Shown here: in pieces, positions 1 to 11,560 of the stretch | How positions within the stretch are numbered: position 1 is the stretch's first letter | Layout of the letters: each line of letters begins with the position of its first letter | Assembly (NCBI GenBank): GCA_947034895.1 | Contig: OX344764.1 | Location: 11,222,001-11,286,000, forward strand | Reading direction: 5' to 3' | From: Rhytidiadelphus loreus | Taxonomy: Eukaryota; Streptophyta; Bryopsida; Hypnales; Hylocomiaceae | DNA: 64,000 nucleotides | Translations under genes and position numbers: made by a program | The notes under the pieces: model-generated | What the model was told of the DNA's origin: nothing | Database searches by the model: none | The model's input: the letters and a program-made list of their open reading frames with translations, nothing else

Positions 1-130
1 TTGTTTCTTTTGCATATCCAACCATAGGATCTTGTACTAAACTAGTATAAGAATGTCTAAAAGAGATTTCAAAATCTTTGATCATATTGATTACAAGATA
101 TAAGCATTTAAAGTGAAGAAAACAAATTTT
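1..130. repeat. Dispersed repeat, left-edge copy
   Basis: This stretch shares phrases such as CCATAGGATCTTGTA and AAGATATAAGCATT, in the same order and orientation, with 62846-62965 near the other end of the window. The two copies are diverged and spaced about 62.8 kb apart. The parent element is not identifiable from the window, and this copy is cut by the window edge. No coding capacity is seen. Confidence 0.6.
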
Positions 131-1595
131 TGTGTTCCTTTTTAGATTTAAAGGATTTGAATCTTTTTAACTTAAAAATATTTTTACTACTAATTTTGAA
201 TTTAAATTCTTTTATACTTGAGAATTGAGTTGAGCGTTTGGGAATTTTAAAAAACACATACAAAAAGTATTTTTTATTCTTAAAAATGTTGTTAAGCCAA
301 ATCAGGTACAAAATAGAAGGAAAAACTAAATTGTTGATAGCTTAAAATACACTAGTTCTAATGGTGATATTGTCTAGAAAGAAAACTAAACCATGTGCTA
401 CCTTTTTTGAAAAATTATTAAAATTAAGTTCAAAAACAAATCTAGACAATACATCATTTTCTAACAAATTTGCTAAGATTGCATGCAAAACAAGAAGCTT
501 CATAACTTTCACATTTGTCACTTATCCAATGGAAAGAATAAAATCTTTCTATGTAGTAAAAAAATATAATCTATAAGGAATAATTTAAGAAAAATTAATT
601 CAAGTTTTTGTCGCCTGCTTTCTCCTAATTGAAGCTTATTTGTGTGACTATTAAATCTAAATCAACAAAGAATTTAGAGGCAAATATTGGCACACCTACG
701 AAAGTCATTTTACACAAGAGTTCCACACCAATGTATAATACACAATCAAGTTAGATGAGAAATGTTTTGGACCCCTCCAAATTTTCTTCAAGCACACCAT
801 CCTACTCTGCCAAACATAGACATGACAAATCTAAGTTTAGTTGGCTCTTTGCGCCATTTCACTCATGATTGACCAATTCACTATTTATAAAATTTATAAC
901 TTTGATGTATAGGAGTGGAAGACAAGAAGTTGGAGGACTTGCAAAATTTAGATATGAAATTATGACTGTTTTGGTTGAATTCTCCTATAACATGCATACC
1001 TTACAGTTTTTTTGTTTTTTGTTTTGTTTTTTCAATTTTTATGAAGTGCCAAAGTGCCAATATAAAATGTTATTATAGGGGTGCTCCAAATTTCAACATT
1101 CATCTACATATTGGATAGAAAATATCAAATTAGCACATACCACATGTCCATAATTTTATTTTCACCCATAATCTCTCGATTTCTTCCAAGATTTTTTTAT
1201 TTTTATTTTTATTTGAAGTTTCCTGTTAAGAAAAAACTTCACAATTTGTTTCCATTATTTATCCCAATTATTTTTTTGTGGTGCAATTTGGGCACTATAA
1301 ACTATAAAGCCAAAATAAAAAGCCTTGATACCTCATCATCAGAAACACTGAAATAACCTCATGTACAGTACAATCTTCAATTTGGAGTTTAGGGTGACAA
1401 TTGTCCTAATACCAAGTGAAATTATGGCAACACCAATTTCATTTGATTCACTTTGTGAGGACTTTACTAGGGCACACTAAGGTAACTCCATCCTGTGCCA
1501 AGCCAAGTTTGGATCAGCCTAACGCAAGCCCATAATTTCTTCATATGGACATGTATCTTGAGAAATGTACTTCACATGAACTTTTCAACCTGCAT
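131..1595. other. AT-rich intergenic DNA
   Basis: No exon-like tract, RNA gene or clear repeat was found here. Short open frames exist but are low-complexity, rich in Phe, Lys and Ile, and typical of chance frames in AT-rich DNA. Confidence 0.6.
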
Positions 1596-1806
1596 TAGAG
1601 CATTTCCACCAGTGTCTTCCCTTTTCCTATCTCCATCAGGATGAAGGGGAGCACAAATGGGAATAGGGAAGAGAAGTTCCCACTTGTAGTTCTCTAAATA
1701 GAGGTAGGGAGAAGTCAAAAGGGAACTATAAAAATAGTAACAAGGTCAAATGAATAGTACTTCCACAAATCAATGAAGCACAACTCATGCTGGAAAATGG
1801 TTTAGG
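1596..1806. mobile_element. MITE candidate with 'TAGAGCATTTCCACCA' end
   Basis: The left end reads TAGAGCATTTCCACCAGTG and the right end, read on the other strand, is TAAACCATTTTCCAGCATG, so about 19 bases form an imperfect terminal inverted repeat around 170 bp of pyrimidine- then purine-rich sequence. The phrase resembles a common plant MITE terminus of the 'AGAGCATCTCCACCAG' kind, recalled from general knowledge. No protein is encoded and the target-site duplication is not clear. Confidence 0.35.
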
Positions 1807-3920
1807 GATTACTACATGAATAGATTTTATTCATTCCTGCGCGCGCGCACACACACTTCTTATGTTTCATTCTTCCGTCTATTCTCACAGCTGACTGTTC
1901 AGCATTAATTCACCGGCTGTTTACCTTTTCCATTATTTTGACATGATTTCCTACACTGTCTGTGCCTGAGTGTGCAGCACAACCATAAGCAGTAACTCAA
2001 AGTGAAACTAACTTACAGTTGCCGTGTGTACGTTGGATCCAGTCCAACTATGCGCTGCAGTTGCTGCTGCTGCTGCTCCTGCTGCTGGGGATCTTTGAAA
2101 GCTCATGCACCTCACGAGTCACGAGTGTAAGTGAAGCTTAAGCTTAGAAGAGGGCGGAAGACTGGTGGCACCGGCGAGTTTTAGTAAAGCCAGGCGCGCA
2201 GGGAGCGACGAGGCCTGTCACAGTAACAAAATGCGAGTCACTCACTGTCTGTTTTTTGCACTGACACAAGGACCTTGCTCGGCTGTTGATGGATGAAGGT
2301 AGAACTACCTATCACCCCCCTGATTTGCTATCTGGGGGTCAATTGGACCGTCACTTTAAGGTCTGATTCGCCTTTTTCACAGGTTTCCAGGGACAAAATG
2401 ATTTTTAGATCATTTTTCAAAGAAAGAAAAATAGATGTGGAACCCAACACAAGTAGTTTCATATTTTTCCAAGCATTTTTGAATTACTTATAAATTTTCA
2501 AAGATCCAGGTCATAGGCACCTATTTGTGACCATAGGTGTCCCAAAATCTGTCCCCTTGTGACTTATAAAGAAATGTGCAGAAATCACAGCCACTGATTG
2601 GCTCTTACAATAAATAAAAACCCAATTCTTCTTGAATTCATTAACAGAGCAAAGAGGTCCATTCAAGGATCACCTTGCATCCACTCTACAGCTACCTACA
2701 AGACAATCTGAAGAAGAGGGGCGGTTTATGAGCACACTACCTTAAGGGCACATGTTTTTCAGAGGTGTGCCGCTTGTTTCGCGAATCAAACCCAAGTGGA
2801 ATTATAATTTTCCGATAAAAATTGTAATCTCTGTGAATTTTTGAAGTAATTAGCCTGAAATTACAAAACTGCTAGTAGACTACAATAATAAACGTTCCCT
2901 AATGAACCCATAACCGCCCAAGTCAAATACGAAATACTCACCATTAATGGAGTGACACGTTTTATCCCTCGTTGTCATAAAAAATCAGATTTTTATCATA
3001 GAACACTTTAATTTCTGTCACAAGAAGAATGAATTTGAATGTTTTCTGGACAAATTTGGATGTTTTTTGGGACAAAATTAGGTGACGGAATTGGGCTGGT
3101 CTACTAACTGAATTGGGAAACTAACGGTAATGGACTAGTTTACCTTATGTTGACAGCCAAAGTAGCACAATTGATTAACCCATAAATGACGCGGAGGCCG
3201 TTTTTCGGCCAATGAATGACAAAGAATCTCTCCATGTGATGTGGGACAGAAGTGCAACTATTCATCCTCCAAATTTTGTGTGGAAAAAAACTTGTCTTCT
3301 ACTACAATAGATTGTCTTCCAATGAGTGTTTTTTCATTTTTTTAAGCCAACAATTCACACGATTCCCAAAGAGATGATTTCCACAGTGATCGGCCTGACG
3401 TTCAAGGGTTAATTTGACAAGGGAAGAAAACGGCTTGGTAGGAACATAGCGGGACGATGACGTTGTTGCTTTCATGTGGTATGCATAAGGTTTACCACAC
3501 CTAAAATTACACAAATGAGTAATTCAATATGGTTCCCATTATTATATTGGAATTTTTTTTGCAGAGTCATGTTGGTAGTGAAAAGGGGATTGTAGATTCT
3601 CTTAGGATGCATTTTATGGACACTATATGAATAAACTATAAATTTTCAAAGTCCTGAAAATAGATGTCAGTTCTTAAAAATGATCATGGAGTCTCGTGAA
3701 TAGTGGGAGTACATTTTAGGCAAGAATTTCTAGTGTGCGATTTTAGGTGTAGTTACTTTACCATACTTTACCATACTCTTTGGGTAGTTTCAAGATTCAA
3801 TACATTTGTGTGTCAAACTGGTTTAAATATTGGGATTTAGGTTGTATAAAATGCCATTTCTAAATTTTCAAATTATTCAAAAAATTCTAGTTCTTGTGTA
3901 AGTTTTTGATTTCACCAAGA
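1807..3920. other. Intergenic DNA with a GC-richer patch
   Basis: A GC-richer patch at about 1990-2290 includes a CTG-rich run (2050-2090), and an alternating GC/AC run sits at about 1839-1856. No open frame with recognisable protein similarity was found. The patch could be a gene leader or fragment, but no coding continuation is visible. The remainder is ordinary AT-rich DNA. Confidence 0.4.
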
Positions 3921-5133
3921 CATTAGAGAAATTCTTAGCCTTCCAGAGGGCCGCTCCATAGTAACCAAACCAATCTATTAATCGCGTAAGAATTAGTAGG
4001 AGCATATAGCCATAGTGCATTGTCAGAGTGGGTGAATATCACGAAAGTTGTCAAAACTTCAATAATGAAAGTGTAGAAGTCTGTTTAATAATCAGCCACA
4101 CGAACATACAAAGTGATTAATTGGGAAATTATGCAAATTCAATGAAATTAAGCAAAATGAAGTGAATTTTCAAGCTAGTTGCCCAAAAAATTAAGAAACT
4201 CTTACATTTTCCAACTAGCTTTTAAAGTCACTTAGTTTAAGATGTTTAATGATGAGAAGAGAATCTCTTTATGTACACATGGGGTGGTAGGAGGGAGAAC
4301 AACCCATGTGGGATATGTAGTTGAGAATTTGTAGTTTCAACCGCTCATAGTTAGGTTTAAAATAGGAATTGTGTTAAAACTAGAATTTTAGGCCTCATTT
4401 AGGCATAGTACAATAATTTGTATCAAAAACCTTCGAACTAAAAATTTGTTTGAAGTTTAGAGCCTCCAATAAAAAGTTATGGGCAAAATTTGGAGAAGGT
4501 TTTTGAAAATGTCAAAGAAAATCTCCCTTTCAATCCCTTTTAGAATTTTGTCCATAACTTTTTATTGGAGGCTCTAAACATCAAATGGATTTTTGGACAT
4601 GAAAACCAGTTTGATTTTTTAACTTTATTTAGTTCAAAGGTTTTTGAAAAAATTCATTTTACTATGCCTAAACAGGGTTTAAAATTCTAGTTTTAACACG
4701 ATTCCTACTTTAAACTTAACTATGAGTGGTTGAGAAACTATAAATTCTAAACTACATATCCCATATGGGTTGTTCTACCTCCTACCACCCCATGTGTACA
4801 TAAAGAGATTCTCTTCTCATCATTAAACAGCCTAAATTAATTGGCTTTAGAAGCTAGTTAGAAATGTCAGAGTTTTCTATTTTTTCTGGCAACTAGCTTG
4901 AAAATTCACTTGATTTTGCTTAATTTCATTGAATTTGTTTAATTTGCAATACCTCAACCTTGATTATTTAACTACTTATACTTGAATTTTGAACCACTGA
5001 CAGTCGTCGGAGATCACGATTTCTGGTGATCGACTATAGGAAAAACAAATCATTAAGCAAAGTTAAATGTAATCTTGGGGTCCTTTCAGCTACTTTAGAG
5101 CGGCCTTCCGGAGGATTGAGAATTTCTCTAATG
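3921..5133. mobile_element. 1.2-kb inverted-repeat (foldback) element
   Basis: The two halves are reverse complements of each other. The outer ends are CATTAGAGAAATTCT on the left and its complement at 5119-5133, followed by matching GGCCGCTC blocks. The arms from about 4125-4500 and 4530-4950 match very well, including matching blocks around ACACATGGGGTGGTAGG and CTAGCTTGAAAATTCAC, while the intermediate part (3965-4120 against 4955-5090) is more diverged. No transposase frame is present, so it is best read as a non-autonomous foldback or MULE-like element. The core near 4385-4690 is related to two other inverted repeats at 29789-30145 and 60372-60740. Confidence 0.8.
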
Positions 5134-6480
5134 AACTGCAAATCTTCTAAATAAAATTTTCTTTGTTTATGGATATCAGTTTACAAAGTTGATCAACCAT
5201 CTTCAGATATGCTTTAAATATTACTTTACTATTTTTTGAAATTACTCCAGACACACTGTAAAGCACAATACAAAGTTGAGGGCAACCAGGTAGGGAAAAA
5301 AACAATGTCAACTATTATAGTAATTTGAATTATTTGTAAGGGGAGAAAATAGGGTCAACTTGAATTGATTGGAAATAGTGTGATTTTGGTAAATTAGTAT
5401 CATGCACACTATTAGGATAAATTAGTGTACCATTGAATGACAATGTTTTTTTCCTTGATAAATTTTTGCCCAAATCTTATATGGTTATCAAGGTTGTTAC
5501 CTTCACACTAGAAAAAAGTAGATGAAGTAAAGTTTACTAAGTTTTTGACGAAGTGTACTAATTTTAGGTAATATTATGGATAGAACTATGAAAGTATTCA
5601 AGTGATGGATGACTTATCAATCACTAGCTTGCCTTCAATGTGTGCCTTGCTACCACCAAGAAAACAAAACAAAACAAAAGTACCGACAATTAGAGAGACA
5701 ACCTCCAATATCTATATTAGACTATGGTGGCTTTTGAAAGCCTGCCTTTCCATTGGTAACTAGAACTACATAACATTGTTTACCAACATGTGTGGGGTCT
5801 CCTTTTGCTCCCCCCCAAATGCAGAGCCCCCCAATGTTGCAGCCAATTGTTGAAACCAATTCGAAGTGGCTAGGTAGCAGTTTGTGTAGACTTTTTTGCA
5901 TCGCATTGTTGACTTTGTGCTACGAGCCAATAGTTTGCTTCCCTCATGTTAGTACTCCTACTGTAATGGACCAATGTTAATGTTTCCATTTAAACGAAAC
6001 CTTCCTCCCTGGATACCAGGGAGGAATTATCCTTGGACAGAGGGGGGAAGGAATCAACTTGGTTAGCAATGTTATGTAGAGATCAGAGACTCATCCAAGT
6101 TGACCATGGTCAGAGAAGAGAAAAAACTCTAAAATCTTGACGTGACGTATAGTTTTGAAAGTAAGCTCCGATCCGATTGGGGTCGGGAAGGTCCAAGAAT
6201 ATTTTCAACTTTTGCTGAGGTGGAGGTCCAAGCCCTGGCCCCCCTCCAGCCCCCCAATGGCTGACAAGCCACGTCACCCAGTCGGGCCGTCACTGATAAG
6301 ACCGAGTCAACTGATGAGCAACCAAACTTGGGGTCCAAAGTCCAAACTTCTTTCAGAATGGTGGACCGCAAACTGATCCAAACGAGTGATTAATTAAAAA
6401 GCTACTCCCGAAGGTAGGCCCGGTCCGGATAAAAAGCTAAAACGAAAATAATAGAAAGGAAAAGAAAAAGACCGTTGTCC
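5134..6480. other. Intergenic DNA upstream of the oxidase gene
   Basis: AT-rich to 5640, then GC-richer from about 5760, with C-runs near 5800-5835. Open frames on both strands around 6130-6375 overlap each other and show no family signature. The right part probably belongs to the upstream region of the oxidase gene. Confidence 0.4.
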
Positions 6481-7526
6481 CATAGTTATAAAAAGCACAA
6501 AAAAAAAGACGTTGGGATTAAAAGGCAGCAAAATGAACAGGATGATTGATTGTTGACCCTCAAACCGGAACTCCCCGGACTCCCCGGGCAAGTCCGATCG
6601 ACCGGGCCCCATCGTCGATCACCGGCTCCGCCATCGCCCATTTCTTCTCGCAACCGTTACTTGCTTGCTTGCTAAACCTCGCCGTTGTACGTACTCAGAG
6701 AACTAGCTAGATCACGCGCCTCCAGCTCTTCCAATCCTTTCACTAGCCAGTCCACAAGTACGTCCATACTCTAGCTCCACAGCAGGATTCCATCGCTAGC
6801 TAGTGACTGTGTATGGTAACGTCGACTAGCTAAACAAGGGAGCCGCGCGCTCTGAGGATCGATCGGTCGAAGCCCGTTGAATTGGCTAGCTCCTGAGTGT
6901 GTGGATTGATTGATATATATATTCTGGTAGTGATGATTGGTTTCGAAAGGGGATTTGCAGTCTGGGCAACAGGCGTGGAGCTTTCAGATAGCGCTACTCA
7001 GTACGTACTTGGAAGTGCGGTTGTGGCGTTTTAAATTAGTGCAGGCACGGGTTGGGGAGAGCCTCGAATGATCTGGAACTACGATCTAAGGGTGATGAAT
7101 TTGTGATTCATGCACCGGCCATGTCGATCTTCGGTTTTCATGTCGTTGTCTAGAAAACAGTGTACCGTACGTGGGTTGGTCTGGAGTTTTGGATCTTTCG
7201 GATAGTGCTGGTTACCTGGGGAGTGGAGTGGTTGTGGAGTTCAGTGTAGGGCATGGGGAGCCTCTGAAACTAGCCTAAACTAAGGGTGATGGAATTCCGA
7301 TTCTAGCTCCGGCCATGTCGATCTTCGGTTTTCATGTGTTTGTCTAGAAAACAGTGGTAGTACTAGCGTGGGTTGGTTTGGATGTTTGAATCCTACCAAG
7401 TAGGTTTGCGGAGTGTTTGGGATTCTGTAGTAGGCAATGAACTAGCCTAGCCTCGTTTGTTGTGAATCTAGCTAGTTGTCGATCCGTGCGCTGTGGTTCC
7501 ACTTCGGTGGATTCTCGTTTGTGATT
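6481..7526 (+). promoter_or_regulatory. Probable promoter and long 5' leader of the GLOX gene
   Basis: A TATA-like AGTTATAAAAAG lies at 6484-6495, followed by GC-richer leader-like DNA with no open frame joined to the gene. An in-frame TAG at 7473-7475 shows that translation does not begin upstream of it in the coding frame. The leader contains an imperfect duplication of about 195 bp: blocks at roughly 6970-7175 and 7195-7370 share GCCATGTCGATCTTCGG, TCTAGAAAACAGTG and CTAAGGGTGATG in the same order. The transcription start and any leader introns cannot be set from sequence alone. Confidence 0.4.
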
Positions 7527-10500
7527 ATGGCGTCTCCAGATGTATTAGGGTGGTGGCAACACTGTAGAAAAGGAGAAGTGGGGATGCGAAGCTACAGAGC
7601 GAGGAGGGTGTGGTCGAAGAGGGTAGTAAAACACAGGTGGCTATGGATGCTAGTGGCGATGCTGTCGGTGGGAGAGATGGGACTCGTGGATGGGCAGGAT
7701 CTAGGAACATGGGAAATTGTTGTGGCGAATGCGGGGATTGCGTCTATGCACACGGCGGTCACGAGTTACGGCACCGTGGTTTTGCTTGATCGAACCAACA
7801 TTGGCGCTTCGCAAATCGCTTTGCCAAGTAAGGCAACTAGAGCCCCCTACTTTCTTCTGAAATCTAAGTTGCAGACAGAGTCCATTAAAACTTTTTCATG
7901 GTTCTGAAATTTGGACAGTTCTCTAAAGTAACCAGAGACCAGATTGTTGCAGTGTCAATTGGTTCATATTTCAAAGGAGCTGCTGTACTTAGTGAGGGTT
8001 CTGAGCTAATTAATTGCGGTGCCAATGATGTTAGGAAGTTGGAGGGTCTTTAAAGAACTGGTCTTTGCAAGCAATTGTTGCGCCTCTTTCCTCACACCTC
8101 ACGCCCCTGTTCTGAAAACGTGCACAATTCTCTTGTGGAGCTTGAGTAATGGAGTAGCTTAGAATAACTGGATTGGTTCAGAGGTGTTACAGACTGTCCA
8201 TATGCCAGGGTTTGAGCTAAAATAATAACAATGCCAATGATTTTTCACAGACGGGACTTTGCAAGGACTTTACTGACCTGGTCTTTTGCTAACAACCATT
8301 GCTGCAGAAACATGTTTCCTGACGCGCATGTTTCAGAAACATGCGCAATTTGATCTCGTGTGGAGCTGAAGTAATGAGTTAAGCTTAGAATAATGGGATT
8401 GGTTCAGGGGAGTTCAAGAGACTACAGTGTTCTTAATCAAGGGTTTGAGCCAAATTTAATTGGGGTGTTAATGGTTTCGCAGATGGGACTTGCAGGGACA
8501 GTAATGACCTGGTCCTGCCGCACGACTGCACTGCGCATTCCGTGTTATTCGATCCCAGTACGAACAACGTTCGGCCTCTCACTATCCTGACGGACACCTG
8601 GTGCTCCTCTGGCCAGTTCATGTCTGATGGCACACTCATGCAGACGGGTGGGGATTTCGAGGGCGTCCGAAAAATCAGGTACAGCTAATTCTCCACACTA
8701 AACCTTCAAACAGAGCAAACCCTATATCAGTAACAGAGGATCTCTAAAAACCTTGAAACCACGGAATTCAGAGGTTTGGGGTTTTGCGTTCCTGAAGAGC
8801 GTAGACATTTAGTGTACACCTGTTACTACTAATTCCAACCAAGGACGTGAACGATCGATTGGAATCAGGATAATCACACCTTATCTAAACTTATCGAGAC
8901 CTTCGAAACCTTAGTTAGAACCAGAATGTACTTCGATAGAATTCAAGCTCTCGTGTACAACAGAGAGCGTCTGAAGAATGTCACGACAGCACCGAATTCA
9001 GAGGAACGCAAAACCCCAAACCGTAAACTTATCATATAATCTGGTTTTAAACGGGGAAGCTTGTGCTTCACAGGCCCTTCATACCTTGTCTAATCTTAGC
9101 TAAACCTTCGTTAGAACCAGAATGTACTACGATAGACTTCAAGCTCCCGTGCACACCGGAGAGTTTGTGAAGAATGTTACGATAGCACCGAATTCAGAGG
9201 AACGCAAACTCTAAACCCTAAAACCCTAAACAACCGAAAACATATCATACGATCTGGTTTTAAACGTGGGACTCTTGTGCGTTCACAGGACCTTCACACC
9301 ATGTCCAGCAACAGGAACCTGCGACTGGGTGGAATCCACCGACACCCAACTCCAAGCCCCTCGCTGGTACGCCACCAACCAGATCCTCCCCGACGGCCGC
9401 CAAGTGATCATCGGCGGCCGCGCCGTCTTCAACATCGAGTTCATCCCCGCAGTAGCCAATGGCCCCCTCAACTTCCCTTTCCTCAATGCCACCAATGACG
9501 CCCAGAACGACAACCTCTACCCATTCGTGCACCTCCTTCCGGACGGCACGCTCTTCATCTTCGCCAACCGCGACTCGATCGCCTACAACTACGTGACCAA
9601 CACGGTGGTGCGGACGTTTCCGAGGATCCCCGGGGAGCCAAGGAACTACCCGTCCGCGGGAAGCTCCGTGATGTTGCCCTTGCTGGCCGCGAATCAATTT
9701 TCGGTGGTGGACATACTGATTTGTGGAGGGGCGCAGTATGGGGCGTTCCTGGAGCCGTGGACGAGGAAGCCGGCGAGCTTGACGTGTGAGAGGATGACGG
9801 TGACGGATGTGGCGCCGGTGTGGGTGGAGGAGGCCATGCCGATGAGGAGGTGTATGGGGGATATGCTGCTGTTGCCGAATATGGACGTACTCATCATCAA
9901 TGGCGCAGGGATCGGTGAGTCAGGATACTGGAAATGTTTGGCTTTTTTCAGGGTTTAGGGTGAGGTCTAGGGTTTAACGATGGCTGACGTTTTGTTGGTG
10001 TGCAGGGTCGCAAGGGTGGGGGTTTGCTGACGAGCCTGTTCTGAATCCCGTGAGGTACATGCCGTATGGAGCGCCCGGGGCCAGGTTTACCACGTTGACG
10101 CCCTCCACCGTTCCTCGGATGTATCACTCGACCGCGAATTTGCTGCAAGTAAGAAGCTCGATAGCTTAAACCCTAAACCATCGTAAATAGTCTTATATTG
10201 TTCTACGACTGCATGAATTCCTCTTACTACTATACGTCTGACAACATATAAAGAACGGGACATAAATTGATTTTAATCAATACATGCTGCTCACAAGTAT
10301 CAATGGAGACCGATTGATGTTAGAGACCTCTTTCTTCAAAAAATTGAACTTACATATAAGAGGGTGAAGGAGTGTCATAAGAAAAAGACGTCCTAGAACC
10401 AAAGCATCTTGGATGCACTCAACTCTCTCTAATTTGCATACTTCGCCAATCTGTCGCATTGTGTTCACATCCAATTGGACTTCCAGATGCCAAATTGTGA

Positions 10501-11165
10501 ACACATGTGATTCAAGCCCATGTGCAGTGCAATGAAGGAGAGTTGGGTTTAGTCTCGTTCTTCCTTCAATAAGGAGATAGGCTCACGGTGTTTGAAGTTC
10601 CTTCCAAGAATGGCATGCATAACTGACAAGAATTGCAGTTGATTTTCCGAAATTGTTGATTATCTGAGCATAGATGTTCTGCTGACCTGTGAGTAATAAA
10701 TTTGTGTTGCTGCTGCAGGACGGGCGGATTCTGTTAGCAGGGAGCAACACGCACCAGTTCTACACGTTCACGGGAGACTATCCCACGGAGCTCCGGCTGG
10801 AATGCTTTTCCCCTCCCTACCTGAGCGCCACTGTGAGCACCATCAAACCGACAATCAGCGTCTCCCCCTTACAGATCTCCTACGGCACCCCGTTCACGGT
10901 AACTGTCAGCACTCCGACCGCCATGACTGCGGCCATTGAGCTCAACCTTATGAGTGCGCCCTACACCACTCACTCGTACTCGCAAGGCTTGCGCCTCGTG
11001 AACTTGAATGTGGGTGGAGCTGTGCAAGTTGCCCAAGCGAGCGTGTACCAGCTCACCGCCACCGCTCCTCCCACGCCCCAAATCGCTCCCCCGGGTTACT
11101 ACATGCTGTTCGCAGTCAATCAACGCGTCCCCAGCACTGCTGTTTGGATCCTCGTCTCGGTTTAG
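7527..11165 (+). CDS. Glyoxal oxidase / galactose oxidase-like copper radical oxidase (GLOX), five exons
   Basis: The exons are 7527-7827, 8483-8678, 9289-9914, 10006-10148 and 10719-11165. All introns are GT-AG and the sum is 1713 nt, giving 570 aa, the usual family length. The first ATG after an in-frame TAG is at 7527. A basic stretch (residues 21-37) precedes a hydrophobic segment at 38-54, consistent with a secretion signal or anchor. The glyoxal-oxidase N-terminal beta-propeller domain follows, then a C-terminal early-set domain (DUF1929 type) from about residue 465. The radical-copper residues are all present: Cys141 (DTWCSSG) cross-linking with Tyr193 (PRWYATN), Tyr414-His415 (RMYHST) and His507 (TTHSYS). 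Family members oxidise aldehydes such as methylglyoxal to acids with release of H2O2 at the cell wall; the substrate here is inferred. Introns 1 and 2 contain internal duplications (see findings). It converges on the SR gene downstream. Confidence 0.95.
7930..8520 (+). repeat. Tandem duplication inside GLOX intron 1, including the exon 2 acceptor
   Basis: Two diverged units of about 220 bp (about 8115-8290 and 8336-8520) share ACAATT, AGCTTAGAATAA, TGGATTGGTTCAG/GGGATTGGTTCAG and AGGGTTTGAGC in order. Each ends in an acceptor plus exon-2-like start: CACAGACGGGACTTTGCA at about 8246 in the decayed copy and CGCAGATGGGACTTGCA at 8479 in the used copy. A weaker third unit may precede them from about 7930. 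The upstream copy cannot replace exon 2 because its reading is disrupted after about 40 nt. Confidence 0.75.
8880..9320 (+). repeat. Tandem duplication inside GLOX intron 2, including the exon 3 acceptor
   Basis: Two units of about 210 bp share GTTAGAACCAGAATGTACT, GATAGA-TTCAAGCTC, CACCGAATTCAGAGGAACGC and ATCTGGTTTTAAACG in order. The first ends in TTCACAGGCCCTTCATACC (about 9067-9085), a decayed copy of the real exon 3 boundary TTCACAGGACCTTCACACC at 9282-9300. The real boundary is chosen because only it keeps the frame and the conserved Cys-rich segment of the protein. Confidence 0.8.
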
Positions 11166-11560
11166 GTATGGTAACCTCACCCATCTGCGATACTGGGACA
11201 GATTTTCAGTATTCCTACCAAACCTAACCAAATTCCAACGCACTGAAAAGTGCATTATTTGGATACCATTTGCAAAAGTTCTAATAGTACGAAATCAAAA
11301 AGGATTCTAACGCACTGAAATATGCATTATTTGGATACCATATTGAAAAGTTCTAAGAGTACCAAATGAAAAAAGGATTCCAAGGCACTAAAAGAAAGCA
11401 TTATTTGGATACTATATTCAAAAATTCTAAGAGTAGTCAAAAAGTCTAAAGTCTAAAGGGATTCCAACCCACTAAAGAATGCATTAATTAAAATATCGTG
11501 TGCAAAATGTAAGAGTTCAAAGTGTTCAAAGTCTATTGGTACATGATATAATACTGACGT
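11166..11560 (+). repeat. Minisatellite in the GLOX 3' flank
   Basis: Four imperfect units with spacings of 72, 74 and 83 bp are recognised by GCATTATTTGGATAC at 11252, 11324 and 11398 and GCATTAATTAAAATATC at 11481. Each unit also has CGCACTGAAA- or GGCACTAAAA-like and AAAGTTCTAA-like blocks. It follows the stop codon by about 60 nt, so at least the first units are probably transcribed as 3' UTR. Confidence 0.75.

Noticed and set aside
9260..9697. Long open frame on the minus strand opposite GLOX exon 3
   Set aside because: It mirrors GC-rich codons of the real exon and has no family features; the + strand has all conserved oxidase residues.
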